This document shows, one piece after another, positions 11,511 to 23,130 of a stretch of 64,000 bases of DNA (its first letter is position 1; the number at the start of each line of letters is the position of its first letter). The notes beneath the pieces are model-generated. The model had not been told where the DNA came from. It ran no database searches and saw only the letters and a list, made by a program, of their open reading frames with translations. This stretch comes from Ceratotherium simum simum (Eukaryota > Chordata > Mammalia > Perissodactyla > Rhinocerotidae). Position numbers and translations under genes: made by a program. The stretch lies in contig NW_004454280.1 in NCBI RefSeq assembly GCF_000283155.1, positions 1,644,635-1,708,634 of the forward strand. Reading direction: 5' to 3'.

Positions 11511-12250
11511 TTGAGCAGGTAGGATGCAGGTGGTTAGTTTAAGCTTGATAGTCTTTATTATATTAAGGAAATTCCCTTCATTTCTATTTTTCTGAATACT
11601 GTTTACGAAAAATGTTATTGAATAACTTTTGGGTGGCCACTAGGATTATTTTAAGCTTTTCTAATTGAACCTACTGATGTGATATTTTATGTTAATAGAC
11701 TTCTTATTAATACTCTGTCCTGGCCTTCCCAGGATGAGTCATTCTGGTAACAGCTGATCATTCTTTTAATGCACTATTGAATGCCGTGTGCTAGTATTCA
11801 TTCTTCTTAGGGATTTAGTATCTATATTCATAAGTGAAATTCGTTTGTAGTTTCTTATTTTGGTCCATCTTTTTCATGTTTTGTGTAAGGCATAAGCCAA
11901 TTTCATAAAATGACTCAGTTAGTTTTTTGCCTCTGCCTGTGCTCTGGATCAGTTTCTATAACATGGAAACTATTCAGTCCTGCAGAGACTAACAGAAGTC
12001 ACTACTAAAGCCATCTGGTCATGGGACCTTTTTGATAGTTTGTTATTCTTTGATAGTCTTATTTTATTTTTATTTTTTCCCTCTGATTATTGGTCTTAAG
12101 ATTTTCTACTTATTTTTAATTTTATTTTTGGAAATTCAAATTACTTTTATAATGACCGATAATATATATCTTGTGTATTTTTGGAAGCTATCTTTCAATC
12201 ATTTTGGAACAAAATCTGATGTACTTAACTAACTAAATAAATACATACGA

Positions 12251-12694
12251 GGCCATTCACGTCAGTAACTACAATTTAATGTCAGACCTAACATGGCTGT
12301 CTGACAACGTTTGATGTACTTCTCACGGTTGGGAAGGCAGGCTGAAAGAAGTCATCTGGACTCGCGGATGTTGTAATTTTGAATCCTTTTACATGATTTA
12401 TGTCCATAATGTAAGAAGCTCCTTGGGAGTGGAACTCTTCTGAAAACCCTAGAACTTGGTTGTGGTATTACTTGGCCTAAGTTATGGTTAACATGGCATT
12501 TGAGGTTTAGCAGATAGTATGTGAGAGTAACCCTTGCTGACCTGGCCCATTTCCCCAGTGGCCTCAAGAGAAGCTGAGGAAGGGAAGGCACAAATCATCC
12601 ACCAAGCAGGACCTAGATCTACGCACGGGCTCTGCAGGCTCTGTCGTCTCTGCTGGTTGCTCAGCTCTCAGATTTCAGACAGCTTGTTTTACTA
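12251..12694. other. Unassigned, no gene seen
   Basis: Unique-looking sequence. The open frame at 12352-12591 minus has no recognisable feature. Confidence 0.5.
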
Positions 12695-12890
12695 GCAGCA
12701 GGAATAAATATTTATACAGTGCTTACCATGTGCCAGGCACAGCCGATAAGCACTAGCACCATCTCCATTTTACAGATTTGGAAAGGAAGGCGCGGAAAGG
12801 TTACATAATTTGCCCATGCTTGCAGTGTGTGAGTGGCGATGTTAAGATTCAAATCCAGGCAGCGGGGCTCCATGGTCTGTGCTGTCAGCC
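12695..12890 (-). repeat. MIR SINE
   Basis: Antisense MIR, well preserved: TACCATGTGCCAGGCACAG near 12723, CATTTTACAGATTTGGAAAG near 12767, then GATTCAAATCCAGGCAG. Confidence 0.85.
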
Positions 12891-13054
12891 CAGAGGCAGT
12901 GCCACCTCTTACTCTTTCTCATTTTGTCTTATTTTCTACTTGTCCTTTGGAGTGCCTGGTTCAGTGTTGGGCTTTGCTAGGTGTTTGATACCACAGATAT
13001 ATTTATAGATGGGGATAGAAGATGTAAGGAGAGAGAAAACAAGTCAAAGAGGAA

Positions 13055-13345
13055 AGAGTAATGAGATGTCATGAACAGAATTTGTAGATTCTGAGTTCAG
13101 ACTGTGACCCCAACTATAAAAAATAGAAATAATAAAATATCTTTCTTATGGGGTTATTATGAGGATTTTCGGAGCAAAGGGCCTGACACATACTAACAAT
13201 CAATAGATACTGCTTAATCATAATAAATAATGATGATGAATGATGACCATAAAACCAAGCTTCTGCCACCAACTGGCTCTGTGACCTTGCTTGAGTCACT
13301 TTGCTTCCCTGGGGCTCAATGTCCTCATTTGTTAGATGAAGGATG
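13055..13345 (+). repeat. Two MIR pieces
   Basis: Two sense MIR segments lie side by side. The left one (about 13055-13230) holds the 3' part: GGGGTTATTATGAGGATTTT and GGGCCTGACACATAC. The right one (about 13240-13345) holds the middle part: CAACTGGCTCTGTGACCTTG. The order is not that of one element, so they are two insertions or a rearranged copy. Confidence 0.75.
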
Positions 13346-13385
13346 GCCTCCTGGCTCATTGACCATGACCCACAGTGGATTCTGA

Positions 13386-13404
13386 GCGGGAGAGAGAGAG
13401 AGAG
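13386..13404 (+). repeat. (GA)n microsatellite
   Basis: A short uninterrupted GA run. Confidence 0.8.
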
Positions 13405-13621
13405 AACGTGATAGAGGCCACTGCTGAGTAGGGCCTCTGTTAGGAGAGCTGGGGGACTCCTCCCACACCTGGTGTGAAGGTAGCAGTTGGTCCCCAACCC
13501 CCAAGCTCATTTCACTCACCTCAAGCATCTCAGAGATGGAGAATTTGAGTGAGGGAGAGAATGAGAGTGGTGTCTATAGGACTTCCTCCATACTGCTCAG
13601 TATGTTCATGGCCCGTCAGGG

Positions 13622-13790
13622 CTAGGGTTGACAGACTGGCATTAAGAACAAAGGAAAAAATACAGGATGCCTAGTGAAATTCGAATTTCAGATCAACCAT
13701 GAATATGCATTTAGCATAAGTACATCTCAAACATTGCGTAGGACACACTTACACTAAACAATCGTTTGTTATTTGAACTCAGTTCTCAGG
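13622..13790. repeat. Palindromic non-autonomous element, copy A (decayed)
   Basis: AATACAGGATGCCTAGTGAA at 13660 and ATTTCAGATCAACCATGAAT near 13686, followed by a diverged mirror half, match the family also present at 16977-17173. The terminal GGGTTGACAG is a decayed form of GGTTGCCAG. Confidence 0.6.
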
Positions 13791-15244
13791 GCTTTCCCAC
13801 CTGTTCCAGTGTCCAGCTCTCCCAGAGGGGAAGGCTGCATGAATCTGTACCAGGGAAGTTGTTTCCTTAAATCAAAGATCTGAGTTCTAGAATCTCTCCC
13901 TTCCTTGCTCCTTCTTCTTTCCTCTTTGGGAGAAAAGCACAGAGTAACTAAATGGAGAAATTTGTTTGCCATAAATTACCAAGAGAAGAGCTTCTCCAGA
14001 TTCAATAAGGCAATTATTATATCTTGAGTAAAGAACAATTGATTATGCCAAACAAATGTACCAGACTGTGGTTTAACGGAAATCTGTATCTATAACCTGC
14101 TGTGGTTGTTAAGTCAGAAATAAATATGTCCTTAATAACTAACTGGTATTTATTTAATGTACAATAACTTGCCTGCTAAGCTTAAATGAAATGCACAGTT
14201 AATTAGAACTATCTCTGTGCCGAGTCCTCTGGGGAAAATACGATCCATACACTCTGACTTGAGATTTTATTTTACCTTCACTTCCCAACCCAGCCCCTGT
14301 TGGTAGATGTTCATACGATCTGCTTAGAAGTCTGCAAATATTTTTGCTGGGCCGTTCTCACTCTGCTCAAGGTTATGAAAATTCCACTTATTTATCCAGA
14401 GCTGAGAAGTCTTCAGAGAGGCCCTAAGCTGAGGCTGTGCAGGCTGCTGCCCCAGAGCCTGCTCCGGCCACTTGGAGGTAGGGCTGCCTCTGAGTTTGCC
14501 CATTGATTTGCTGTTCAAACTGGGCCTTTCACTTTGCCACTCTGAGCTTGAATTTTCCAATCAGTGAAACAAATGTGATGGCTCATGTCTTGGGGGTCAG
14601 GTCAGAAGAGAGGCCGAGCAGGATTTGGAAGTGCAGGCAGGCTGACTCTGATTGCTTAGGTGGGTCTCAGCATGTGCCCTCTTCTGCTGTGGGAATCCCA
14701 GATCTGGTGCTGCGGAGAGACGGCTTTGAGACGTTCATTTGTTTATCCCCGCTTTCATTTTCTCATTATTCAACAAGTATTTGGTGCCTGAGTGTCTGCT
14801 GACCAGAGATCTCAGGAACACCACGACTGGGGAGACGCGTCTCTCTCCCCACTGTGTCTCCTGCAGACGTATACTCTCAACTCCAGCAGTCATTCCTCTC
14901 CTCTGAAGTTGTGTCCTTTTCTGCTGAGTGAGAATAGTGCGTTCCTCGCAATCACTGACAGGTCGTGAAGTTCACGTGAGACAATGTATCAGTGTATGCA
15001 CAAACGCTGTCAAAGTCTAAAGAATTAACATATAAATGTATATTTTCCCCAATAGTAGTTCCCGAGAATTCCACAGGACCCATCGGACTTGCATATCTGT
15101 AGTGTCCTGCGGACCAGCATGTGACAGCCTGTGAGTGCCTGTACAAGGCTGGCAGGCCCAGGGAAGGGGTGGCTCAGCATCGCAAAGACCCCTAAGGGTG
15201 AGAGCTAGCCAAACAATTAATGAAGTCTGACATCGTGTGAGATG
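13791..15244. other. Unique stretch, no gene seen
   Basis: Mostly single-copy-looking sequence. Open frames at 14300-14506 plus and 14324-14560 minus overlap on opposite strands. AT-rich parts near 14100-14250 could be regulatory, but nothing specific is visible. Confidence 0.5.
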
Positions 15245-15440
15245 CAGAGAGCAGAAAGCACTTTGAAGATGTGGCCTCATTTGATTCGTGTAGCATCTCT
15301 TTGAGGACGGCAGAGCAGGTGTTCTCTCGTTTTATGGCTGAAGAAACTGAACCCCAGAGAGGGGAAGTGACTGGCCCAGGGTCACTCTATGCACAGTTGT
15401 CAAGACCAGGACAAGCGTGCAGGTCTTTCCTTTACGCCAC
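15245..15440 (-). repeat. MIR SINE
   Basis: Antisense MIR: GTTTTATGGCTGAAGAAACT at 15329 and CCAGAGAGGGGAAGTGACTG near 15354. Confidence 0.75.
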
Positions 15441-15780
15441 AGTCACTTCAAGGTAACAGTCCATTCTCCATCAGCCTGAGAGCCCGAAAGTCTGGCTGCA
15501 CCCAGACCTCGGGGAGTGTGTACACTGGGAGCCAGGAGCCTCCAAATGAACTGGAGACAGACCTGTTTTGTGGTGCAGAGGTTAGCAAGTGAGCTAGGCT
15601 GCATGTCAGCCCCCTCAGCCCTCAGATGGACGCTCTCATGCAGGACACACAACAGGAACAAGGGTATGTGGTGGTCCCAGGTAGGGGGGCGTTGACTAGG
15701 CAGGGTTGTCCCTAAGGGAGGTCACTGGGGTTGCTGACCTGGGAACAAACCCAGGCTTCCCTGATGCTGTCGTTTTCTTT
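15441..15780. other. Unassigned, no gene seen
   Basis: Unique-looking sequence. Overlapping short frames on both strands show no recognisable feature. Confidence 0.4.
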
Positions 15781-15930
15781 TCATAATATTCCTAGAGGGT
15801 GCAATAAAAAGTTAATAGGCGATTGCAGTGGGAAGCTGTAGGCACCTATAATTACTTGGGTGCGTAGATATTAAGGGCTGATGTAATTATAATTCCAAGG
15901 TGATGGGAAGCGTACTCAGCAAGGTTTTGT
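15781..15930. promoter_or_regulatory. Candidate conserved non-coding element
   Basis: AT-rich unique block with homeodomain-type cores. ATAATTAC at 15848-15855 and GTAATTAT at 15883-15890 form an exact inverted pair 27 bases apart. No repeat family fits. Regulatory function is an inference. Confidence 0.3.
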
Positions 15931-16489
15931 GCTAATGTTGTCTTTTTCCCTCATCTCTCAAATCCCCTGCATTAGTCAGATAGACTCATCTCTGCGGGGT
16001 CTCTGGGATCCTGCTCCTGCCATATCCCTCTGACCACAGAGGATGCTCCCAAGTGGGCACTTCTAGGGCTGCCCGACGTGTGCTGGGGACCGCTGAGAGT
16101 TCCTTTCCTGTCCTCAGCCCTCCTATCCAGTACTAGCTCTGTCACTAAGACAATACCAGGGCCTCTGGCTCCCGTGCCCTCTCCGGCCCTCAGATTCTCC
16201 ATCTCAGAAATGAGGAGGTGGATAAGGATGGTTTACAAGAGCCCCATGACTCTGAGCATGGAAATGTCAGATCCAGCCCTTGAGGGCTACCTGAGAGTGA
16301 GAAATGAAATGAAAATTAAATGAAGACTGTTGTGTTCCATCTCACTAGCTGCCCTCACTTCAGGTTGCTGTGGGCTCGTGGCTCCTGCACTGGAGGGTGC
16401 TGATGGAGAGCATTTCTGTCATCTCAGATAATCCCGTTACACAGCACAAAGGATGATCCTGGGAGGGGGCTGGTGGCTTTGGGGTGCCT
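15931..16489. other. Unassigned, no gene seen
   Basis: Unique GC-moderate sequence without recognised repeats. The frames at 15972-16202 minus and 16078-16323 plus overlap each other. Confidence 0.5.
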
Positions 16490-16690
16490 GGGAATGGAGC
16501 GGTGGAAAGAGGGGAGGTTTGGGGTCTGGTGAGGCCTGGCTTACCATCCTGGAGCTGTCATTTAAAGTTATGTGACTTTGGGCAAATCACTAAACTTTGC
16601 TGAACCTCTGTAAAATGGAAAGTACAATACCATTTTGTGGAGTATTTTGAGTACTAAATAATTTAAATATCAATATGTTGAGTATTAGAA
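16490..16690 (+). repeat. MIR SINE
   Basis: Sense MIR: TATGTGACTTTGGGCAAATC near 16569, then TGTAAAATGGAAAGTACAAT near 16609. Confidence 0.75.
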
Positions 16691-16976
16691 TAAAACAAAT
16701 ATGTAAAGGAGAGGTTGGTGAGGCCATTGTCTTATCACCCCTTTTAGCAGTTCTTGCCCCAGAATACTGTCCTGCTGAGTCATCGTGGGAAGAATGTGCA
16801 CGGCGATGGCGTCCCCAGACCTTCTCCTGGCTTGTCCACTTGCCACTTTAGCAACTAACTAAAGTGTTTGACTAAGTTATTCTTTTTCTTTTTCACAAAG
16901 GGAACTATGGCCTGCCCATTTCTCCCTGCCCTGCCCTCCCCTCACACCTCCACCCCCCGCCTCTACCTGTCATCCT

Positions 16977-17173
16977 CTTGAGTTGCCAGATTTAGCAAAT
17001 AAAAATACAGAATTCCCAGTTAAATTGGAATTTCAGATACGCAATGAGTACTTTTTTTAGTATAAGTATGCCCCATGCGATATTTAGGATATACTTATAC
17101 ACCCCAAAATTATTTGTCTACCCTAAATTCTAATTTAACTGAGTATCATCTTGTATTTTATCTGGCAACCCTA
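16977..17173. repeat. Palindromic non-autonomous element, copy B
   Basis: Nearly palindromic. The left end GTTGCCAGATTTAGCAAAT mirrors the right end TATTTTATCTGGCAAC. Inside, AAATTGGAATTTCAGAT mirrors TTCTAATTTAAC. Terminal inverted repeats with no coding capacity fit a MITE-type DNA element common in mammals. The mammalian family name is not certain to me. Confidence 0.75.
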
Positions 17174-19624
17174 TGCTCATCACTTACCCCATTAGGCCTG
17201 GATGGGGGGCAAGACCAGAGGGTGCTCTGTGTGCATGCGAGGCCAGCCGGGCACGGGGTGTCCTCCCACATTTTCATGTGTCTTGGTGTGTGTCTGTTCA
17301 TGGGACAAGGGGTGGGGTGAGGAGAGGGAAAGCAGAGGTCTGCCCAGGTGTGAAGGCTCTAAGTCCAGGTAAGTTGTTGGGCAGTGACAGTGATGCCATC
17401 TTTGTGGGTTTCTGCCTGTGTTCCTGCCAGGGACCAGTGTCTCGGTACCTCAGGCTCCACCATATTAATGCTCAAAAGTCAGCGGAGGAAGTTGACTGCT
17501 CAATTGGTTTGTTCACTGACAGTTTGACTGGATTGCTTTTTCCCCTGAGTGCACCCAACCGGCAGGGCTGCTGCTTCTGAGCGCACAGTCAGGGTGTGGG
17601 GAGGGGGCTCCAACTCAGAGGAAATACCCGCTCTGTGCGTTGTGGACCCCCTTTTCCTACTCTTGTTCTGTCTGAGTTCTCCTGAGGCCGCTCCAGGTGA
17701 CTGGCTTGGCCCCCGCTCCCATCTGGTTTCCTCTGGTCTCCGTTCCACGTCCTGTCTCTGCCTCAGGCTGTGTGTGTATGGGGTGGGGGCTGGAGGATGG
17801 AAAGTGACAGACGGAACTTCGGTGCCTGAGAGACTCCTGCTGCGAGACCTCCTTCTTGGTCCTGATTATTCCCTCTTGCTCTCCCGTAGTCCCTTCTCTT
17901 CTCTCCACTCCGGCTGATGTGGGTGAGGAGGTGGGAACAATATCTGACCTCTGTCACTCATTCAGGTCACAGCTCTCCTGCTTTTGAATCCCCTTTGGCC
18001 ACGTGAATCTTTGAATAGACTCTGAAAATGGCTCTTCCCATGCCCTGCCGCTACCCCATTACTCCCTTATAGGAATCCTCTGCCCTTAGTTCATCCACGC
18101 CTGGCTTCCCAGCACATGACATCTGAGCCTTCCCTTCCCTTCTAGACACCACCCCTCCTGCCATCCCTTCCACTCCGTTCTCTGCTCCCCCAGCTACTCC
18201 CCACCTGGCAGGTTCTGCTCCAGCCCCACTGGCTCTGGGAAGACTTTGCGGGCCACCGTGCTCTCTCGCTGCGTCCCTCCCTCCTCTGGACACCTGGAGC
18301 ACACGGGGCCTGGCCCACGTCAGTGAGGTCAGCGTGGTCAGCGTCTGCTGCCACAGCACCGGATCCTGTGGTCAGTCTGCCCCTCCTCAGTCACCTTGTG
18401 AACACTGAAAGGACTTAGAAGGACCGGGTCTGAAGCCGTTAGTCTTTCTGGTTCCTGGCCCAGTGTGCTTGCTGCACAGACATCTGGTGGTGAAGAAATA
18501 AGGCCCCTGAAGGCCATCTGAGTAATGTCAGGGGGTGACACTGCCCTCCCTAGCTGGGCCTTCTAGGGCAGAACACTGCCACTCTGGATGATATTGGAGG
18601 CTCACAATTTGATTTACCTATGTATATACTTGTAGCTGAAGAACCTCATTTCCTAACGAAATATTATGCAGAGCCTTAGCATGCTGAACAGATATCAGCA
18701 CGCTGATATTTCTCCCTGCTAGGGAGAAAGGGGGTGCTCAGAGCCTGTCCACCTTGTCCCCTGTCCCTAAGGGAGTCCTGCAGAACAGAGTTAAAGCCAC
18801 CTCATGAGAGGCCATGCCCTGCCATCTTGTCATGTTCGGGATTCACAGCACTGCCATCCCGGAAGGCTCTCTCTGCACGTGCTTAATGGGTTCGTGAAAA
18901 TTTGACATTGCCAGTTTGTACTCTGCTTCCCTTTCAGTGTCTTTTCCTGAAAAATAATGTGGCGAGGACTTCTGACAACTCATGGAGGGTCCTACCTGCA
19001 CCGCTCTCCCTTCTCTCTTGCTCTCTTGGGGCCCCAACCTATGCCTCGGTGGAAGCTTCGGGTGTTACTGCGCAGTCTTGTTCCCATCAGCCCTGTGCCT
19101 CTTCCTGAAGTGTAAACATCACACTGACCCTTGACAGGCTGTGACGCACTCCAGGGCTGGAGAAATGTTTAGCTGTCAGGGAGGACTGGCTGATGGGTCT
19201 GCCTCTCGGAACATTTGCTGGGCTCTGGAGTAGCTTTCTGGGGGCTGTGGAGACCCCCAGCCCTCTCCTGGAAGGTTCTCCGTGAGCCTCTGCTCCATCG
19301 TCCTTTCCTGGAGGCTGGCTGGTCCTGGCAGGAGTTGGAGGATGCAGAGGCCTGGGAAAACCACAGCTAATGGCTTCCTTTCTGGCACACCAGAAGATGC
19401 GTGTCCTCTACAGAGTGCCTGAGAGCACAGTCTGGCCGGGGTGGCCCAGCAGATCCATCCCCCTAGGCAGGGCATAGACGGAGTGCTGTTCCTTGCCATG
19501 TGTAGCCCTTTGCAGCACACAAAGCTCTTCCTGATGCGTTCTGCTCTCTGTGTCTGCTAGAAGGTTGAGCATCCTGCGAGACCTGGGATTTATCTATAAG
19601 ATGAGACCAATAGTACTGAAAGCT
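17174..19624. other. Long GC-richer unique stretch, no gene seen
   Basis: No repeat beyond fragments. Numerous 60-135 codon frames occur on both strands and overlap, as expected in GC-rich DNA with few stops. No splice-bounded exon, signal peptide or domain stands out. Contains the paired hairpins at 18692-18729. Confidence 0.5.
18692..18729. other. Two adjacent perfect hairpins
   Basis: ATATCAGC (18692-18699) pairs with GCTGATAT (18702-18709) across a two-base gap. TTTCTCCCT (18709-18717) pairs with AGGGAGAAA (18721-18729) across a three-base loop. The arms meet at base 18709. Function unknown. Confidence 0.6.
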
Positions 19625-19840
19625 AATAGTTTTTCAGTTCTTACTATCTATCAGGCTTGATAACTGTTTCACACGTAACTCGTTTATTCCTAACAACAAA
19701 CCAACAATGCAGGCACCATGTCGTGCCCATTTTATAGAGGAGGAAGGAGAAGCATGGAGAGGTTACCCCCTGCCCAAGGTCACCAGCAAGGAAGTGGCAG
19801 GACTCGGGTCTGAACTCAGGGACTCTGGCCTCCCCAGCAA
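19625..19840 (-). repeat. MIR SINE
   Basis: Antisense MIR: TGCCCATTTTATAGAGGAGG at 19725, CTGCCCAAGGTCACCAGCAA near 19771, CGGGTCTGAACTCAGGGACT near 19805. Confidence 0.8.
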
Positions 19841-21289
19841 TTCTTGCCCTCCTACTTTGCAGAGTTGTCATGAGGTTCAAATGAGCCAATGGATGATAAA
19901 GCATTTGGAAAAGCATAAAATTATTATGCAAATGCAAGGTGTTTTATGAACAGCTTGCTCTCTCACCAGATAGTGGGATGACAGTCAGATTTGACTTTTT
20001 AATTAATTTGAAGGCAAACCTGTCAGGTGGAGGTGGAGGATCCAGGCCCAATCAGACTTGAAGAACATCTCTGTCTTTCCTGACACCTTCGGGTGGCTTT
20101 GATTTTCTCCCTGCTAAATTCCTGAGCTCTGCTCTATTGAGAATGTCCACAGCGTGTATCCTCCTTAGTTACACAGCGTGATAGCCTCATAGAGTCATAG
20201 ATGGAAATAGACGTTGAGACCATTGGCCCATTGAGCTAGGGGTCTTCCCTATCTTTGCTTTAATAACTCTCTATGGATCTGTCCTTCATGGCTTTCTCTA
20301 AACCCTTGCAAAATCTATTTTATATGTATCATTTATATATTATATATTCTCCCCTTCCGACAAAGCCTGTCCACCCACAGGCTCTCAGGGACAACCAACA
20401 TGGAACTTCAGAATCAAAGAAGGTGGGCAGGGGGATAGTCTGGGTGAGATGCAGCGAGAAGGACCACGGCAGTCAGCATGTGCAGGTCCAGGTCCTTCTC
20501 CTGGAGCCTCTATTGGAATACACATGCGACACCCATAGCAATGAGGAACTCACTCCATTTGGACCCCCACCCCCAGCGGGTCCCTTCTTTTGACCCAGGT
20601 AGAGTCAGAGCACATCTAAGGTTGGTTTTCCAACTTTCTCAACAGTCTCATGATTTTCAAGAGTGCATCCTAGATTCTGCTTCCAGTAAGAAAAGTGCAA
20701 TATACAGTAGTACACACAAACTTTATCTTAGAACCACATCTTTTTTCAGGGGAATGGGGTCTGGTCGGCAGAATTAGAGCTTGACTTTCCTTGACTTCTT
20801 GGTTACCTGGACTTGTCCCAGATCTGTTTTCTCTGAGTTTTAGGTTTATACACCCCTATCTGCCTCACTTCCCAGGTAAATCGTGAAGTTTTACCCGCAG
20901 GTTGTTGCTCTGTGATCCTGCTCCCACCCGCCTCACTTTGGATTTATTGTGCCCACTTGTCAAGTTTTTCCTTGCTGTCCAAAAATTGGTGACACTATAC
21001 TTTGCAAGAGATAGCAGCAACAGAGTGTGAATCAGCCAGAGGGAACTTAAAAACAATAAACTCAGCTCTGTGTGTGATCAGAGCATCGCTCCCATCACTC
21101 TTTCATCTAAAATCGAAATACTTAGAAGGAAATCTGTGAGGTCATAACCATGTTTCATCTATTTTAGAAAAGTACCTTTATTTTCTGTTCTTTTCCTTTT
21201 CAGCACTGGGAACCTAAACTAAAGGCCCCAAGGAAATAAAAATCTTATAATAAAATGAATAAAAACTCTTTTAATACATATAAAAAATC
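19841..21289. other. Unique stretch, no gene seen
   Basis: No repeat firmly recognised. The segment near 20190 (AGAGTCATAGATGGAAATAG) loosely recalls an ancient LINE/SINE core but is too short to call. No convincing frame. Confidence 0.5.
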
Positions 21290-21400
21290 TTATGACTAAG
21301 TAATGACTACAAGGTGAGCATCTACCACGTGCCAGACTATGCTGGACATGTCCTAGATTTCATGTAATTTAACAACACAAAATTGATGAGCGTGTGAGGA
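21290..21400 (-). repeat. MIR fragment
   Basis: GCATCTACCACGTGCCAGAC near 21319 followed by a decayed remainder. Short and diverged. Confidence 0.5.
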
Positions 21401-21919
21401 TTACACTAGTGGGAAGCTTAAGAACGAGCAGTCAGTACTCTGGGTAAGATGACTATCCTGAGTTTGATTGAGGGCCATGGACTCCTGATCACAAAATGGG
21501 ACACCAAGGACTTGTCACCCACTGAAGTGGGGATGGAGTCAGGCGGTGTGCTGCACACACTGCCTGGCACAGTTCAGCAGCAGGACAAGACGAAGAGAGG
21601 ACCTGAGGCCTCAGAAAACCACCTGCAGCCCCAAACATCGTTTCAGAGCAGGGGGTGTGCATGAACGGCCCATGATTCGCTTCATCCTGATTCAGCGGCT
21701 GGGAAGACAGAGAGAAGGATCTGGAGTGCAACATGAGTCCTGGTAGCCTCTCTTCAGGACTTTATAGATGTGAGAGAAGCAATAGAAATACACATAAATT
21801 ATTAAAAGTGGAGGAGGTTAAGGGCACAGATAAGTAGGACATACAAAATGCTCTGGAATATGGAACATTTAGGAATCTAAATAAGACAGTGGATGGAGCT
21901 GGCCACATTTCAATGAAAC
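21401..21919. other. Unassigned, no gene seen
   Basis: Overlapping frames at 21449-21746 lie on both strands and show no recognisable feature. Confidence 0.4.
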
Positions 21920-22020
21920 ATTTGTCACTGTTTCCAGCACTATGCTAAGTGCTTTGGGAATCACCAAAGCTGTGACAGGAGGCCCTTTCCTAAAAGAACT
22001 TGCATCTAATAAGAGACAAA
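21920..22020 (-). repeat. L2 fragment
   Basis: CAGCACTATGCTAAGTGCTT near 21936, then a stretch ending AGAACTTGCATCTAATAAGA, the antisense L2 3' pattern. Confidence 0.55.
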
Positions 22021-22204
22021 GTGCTCAGTGAACCACTATGGAGGGGCTGGGTTTGGAGACACAGCTCATAAGGCCAAGAGGGAATTGTTTCGGGGGATGA
22101 TGTCCCTTTAAATTCCTCTTCTGTTCTGTTTCTGTCCACAGCTCCTTGGCTGGCATGATATGCCCCTCTTGAGCACAACTGGGAAGTCATGGCAGGAGGG
22201 GGAC

Positions 22205-22340
22205 TCTCAAATGCCACCTGCCGCATTTAACAGGGACTTAGGGTGGCTGATGAGCTCCACAGCTCATCCTTAATTAGCAAAGCCGCTAAAAACGCCACCA
22301 GAGAGCCCTGCCCCAGCCGGCGAGTGCCTGTGTGTTAATG
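22205..22340. promoter_or_regulatory. Candidate conserved non-coding element with hairpin
   Basis: GATGAGCT (22249-22256) and AGCTCATC (22261-22268) form a perfect 8-base inverted repeat around CCAC. It is followed at once by the homeodomain-type site TTAATTAG at 22270-22277. No repeat family fits. Function is inferred only. Confidence 0.3.
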
Positions 22341-22789
22341 TGAGTTGCTTGGGTTGATTGATACTTGTTTTGCAATTCCTTCCGTCAGCTTTCTCTGGCC
22401 CAGCCATCTGTTTTCTCCCCAACAGGAGGCACCTTGGCTCCGATCCTTGCCTGATTTGCAGTGGAGATGACTTAATGGTGGGTTGGGCGCTTGCCCTGGG
22501 GCTTGGAAATCATGTGCTTTTGGCATAGAATCAGCCCTGAGAGAATGCGGCCATCATGGGCTGGAAAGACTTCTTGAGTTTGGGTTTTATTGTCTGAGAT
22601 TCAGAGCCAAAGTGAGCAGAGGGTCATCCGGAACCTCTGATGATGCTTCTAGAGCTTCTGTGAAGAAGCTCACTGCCTTCCATAAGTCTGTTCACCAGCC
22701 CTTTCTGCCCCATATCCCATCTACCTGGACATTTTAAAGTTGGCCCACTGGAAAAAGTTCACACCTAATTCCTCTGTGTCAAAACTCTT
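22341..22789. other. Unassigned, no gene seen
   Basis: Unique-looking sequence with no convincing frame. Confidence 0.4.
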
Positions 22790-23130
22790 CCTTCTTTGTC
22801 AATAATCATATAAATAACATTATTACTGAGGGGGGAAACAAGAAAGTAAAGCATTACCCCTGCATGCAGAGAACTTAGAGTCTTCGGTGGAAGTACACAC
22901 ACACACACACACACACACTTATATGTATAGAAACAATCTGAGGAAAATGCAGGAGAGTTTATGGTAAATCAAGGTTTAGATTGTGTAGCCCCAAGAAATG
23001 AAGAGGTTAAATGGCCAAGAGAGTTTAAAATCGTCGGGAAAGTCTTTAGAAGGGAGGCAAGTCATGATGTGAGCCTTAATGCTTGGATAATATTTGGCTA
23101 AATGAAGCAACAGGGAATGGGTGGAGAAGA
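22790..23130 (-). repeat. L2-like remnant with (AC)n
   Basis: Around the AC tract the sequence follows an antisense L2 pattern: TGCATGCAGAGAACTTAGAG at 22861 and GAAGGGAGGCAAGTCATGAT near 23049. Confidence 0.5.
22895..22918 (+). repeat. (AC)n microsatellite
   Basis: Twelve uninterrupted AC units, probably polymorphic. Confidence 0.95.

Larger units (their letters stand above)
8940..12250 (-). repeat. Ancient L1 (ORF2 part), antisense, interrupted
   Basis: Segments at about 8940-9131, 9541-9945, 10510-11040 and 11520-12250 read as antisense of L1 ORF2 in consistent order. An example is GTTATGTTAAATCTATAAAT near 10524. Later elements split it: a composite SINE (9143-9529), a second L1 piece (9946-10509) and a MaLR LTR (11041-11510). 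All frames are broken. The stretch 10745-10930 is unassigned and may be another insertion. Confidence 0.65.

Noticed and set aside
22895..22918. Repeat array as CRISPR
   Set aside because: It is an AC microsatellite. The window is mammalian and has no spaced palindromic repeats of that kind.
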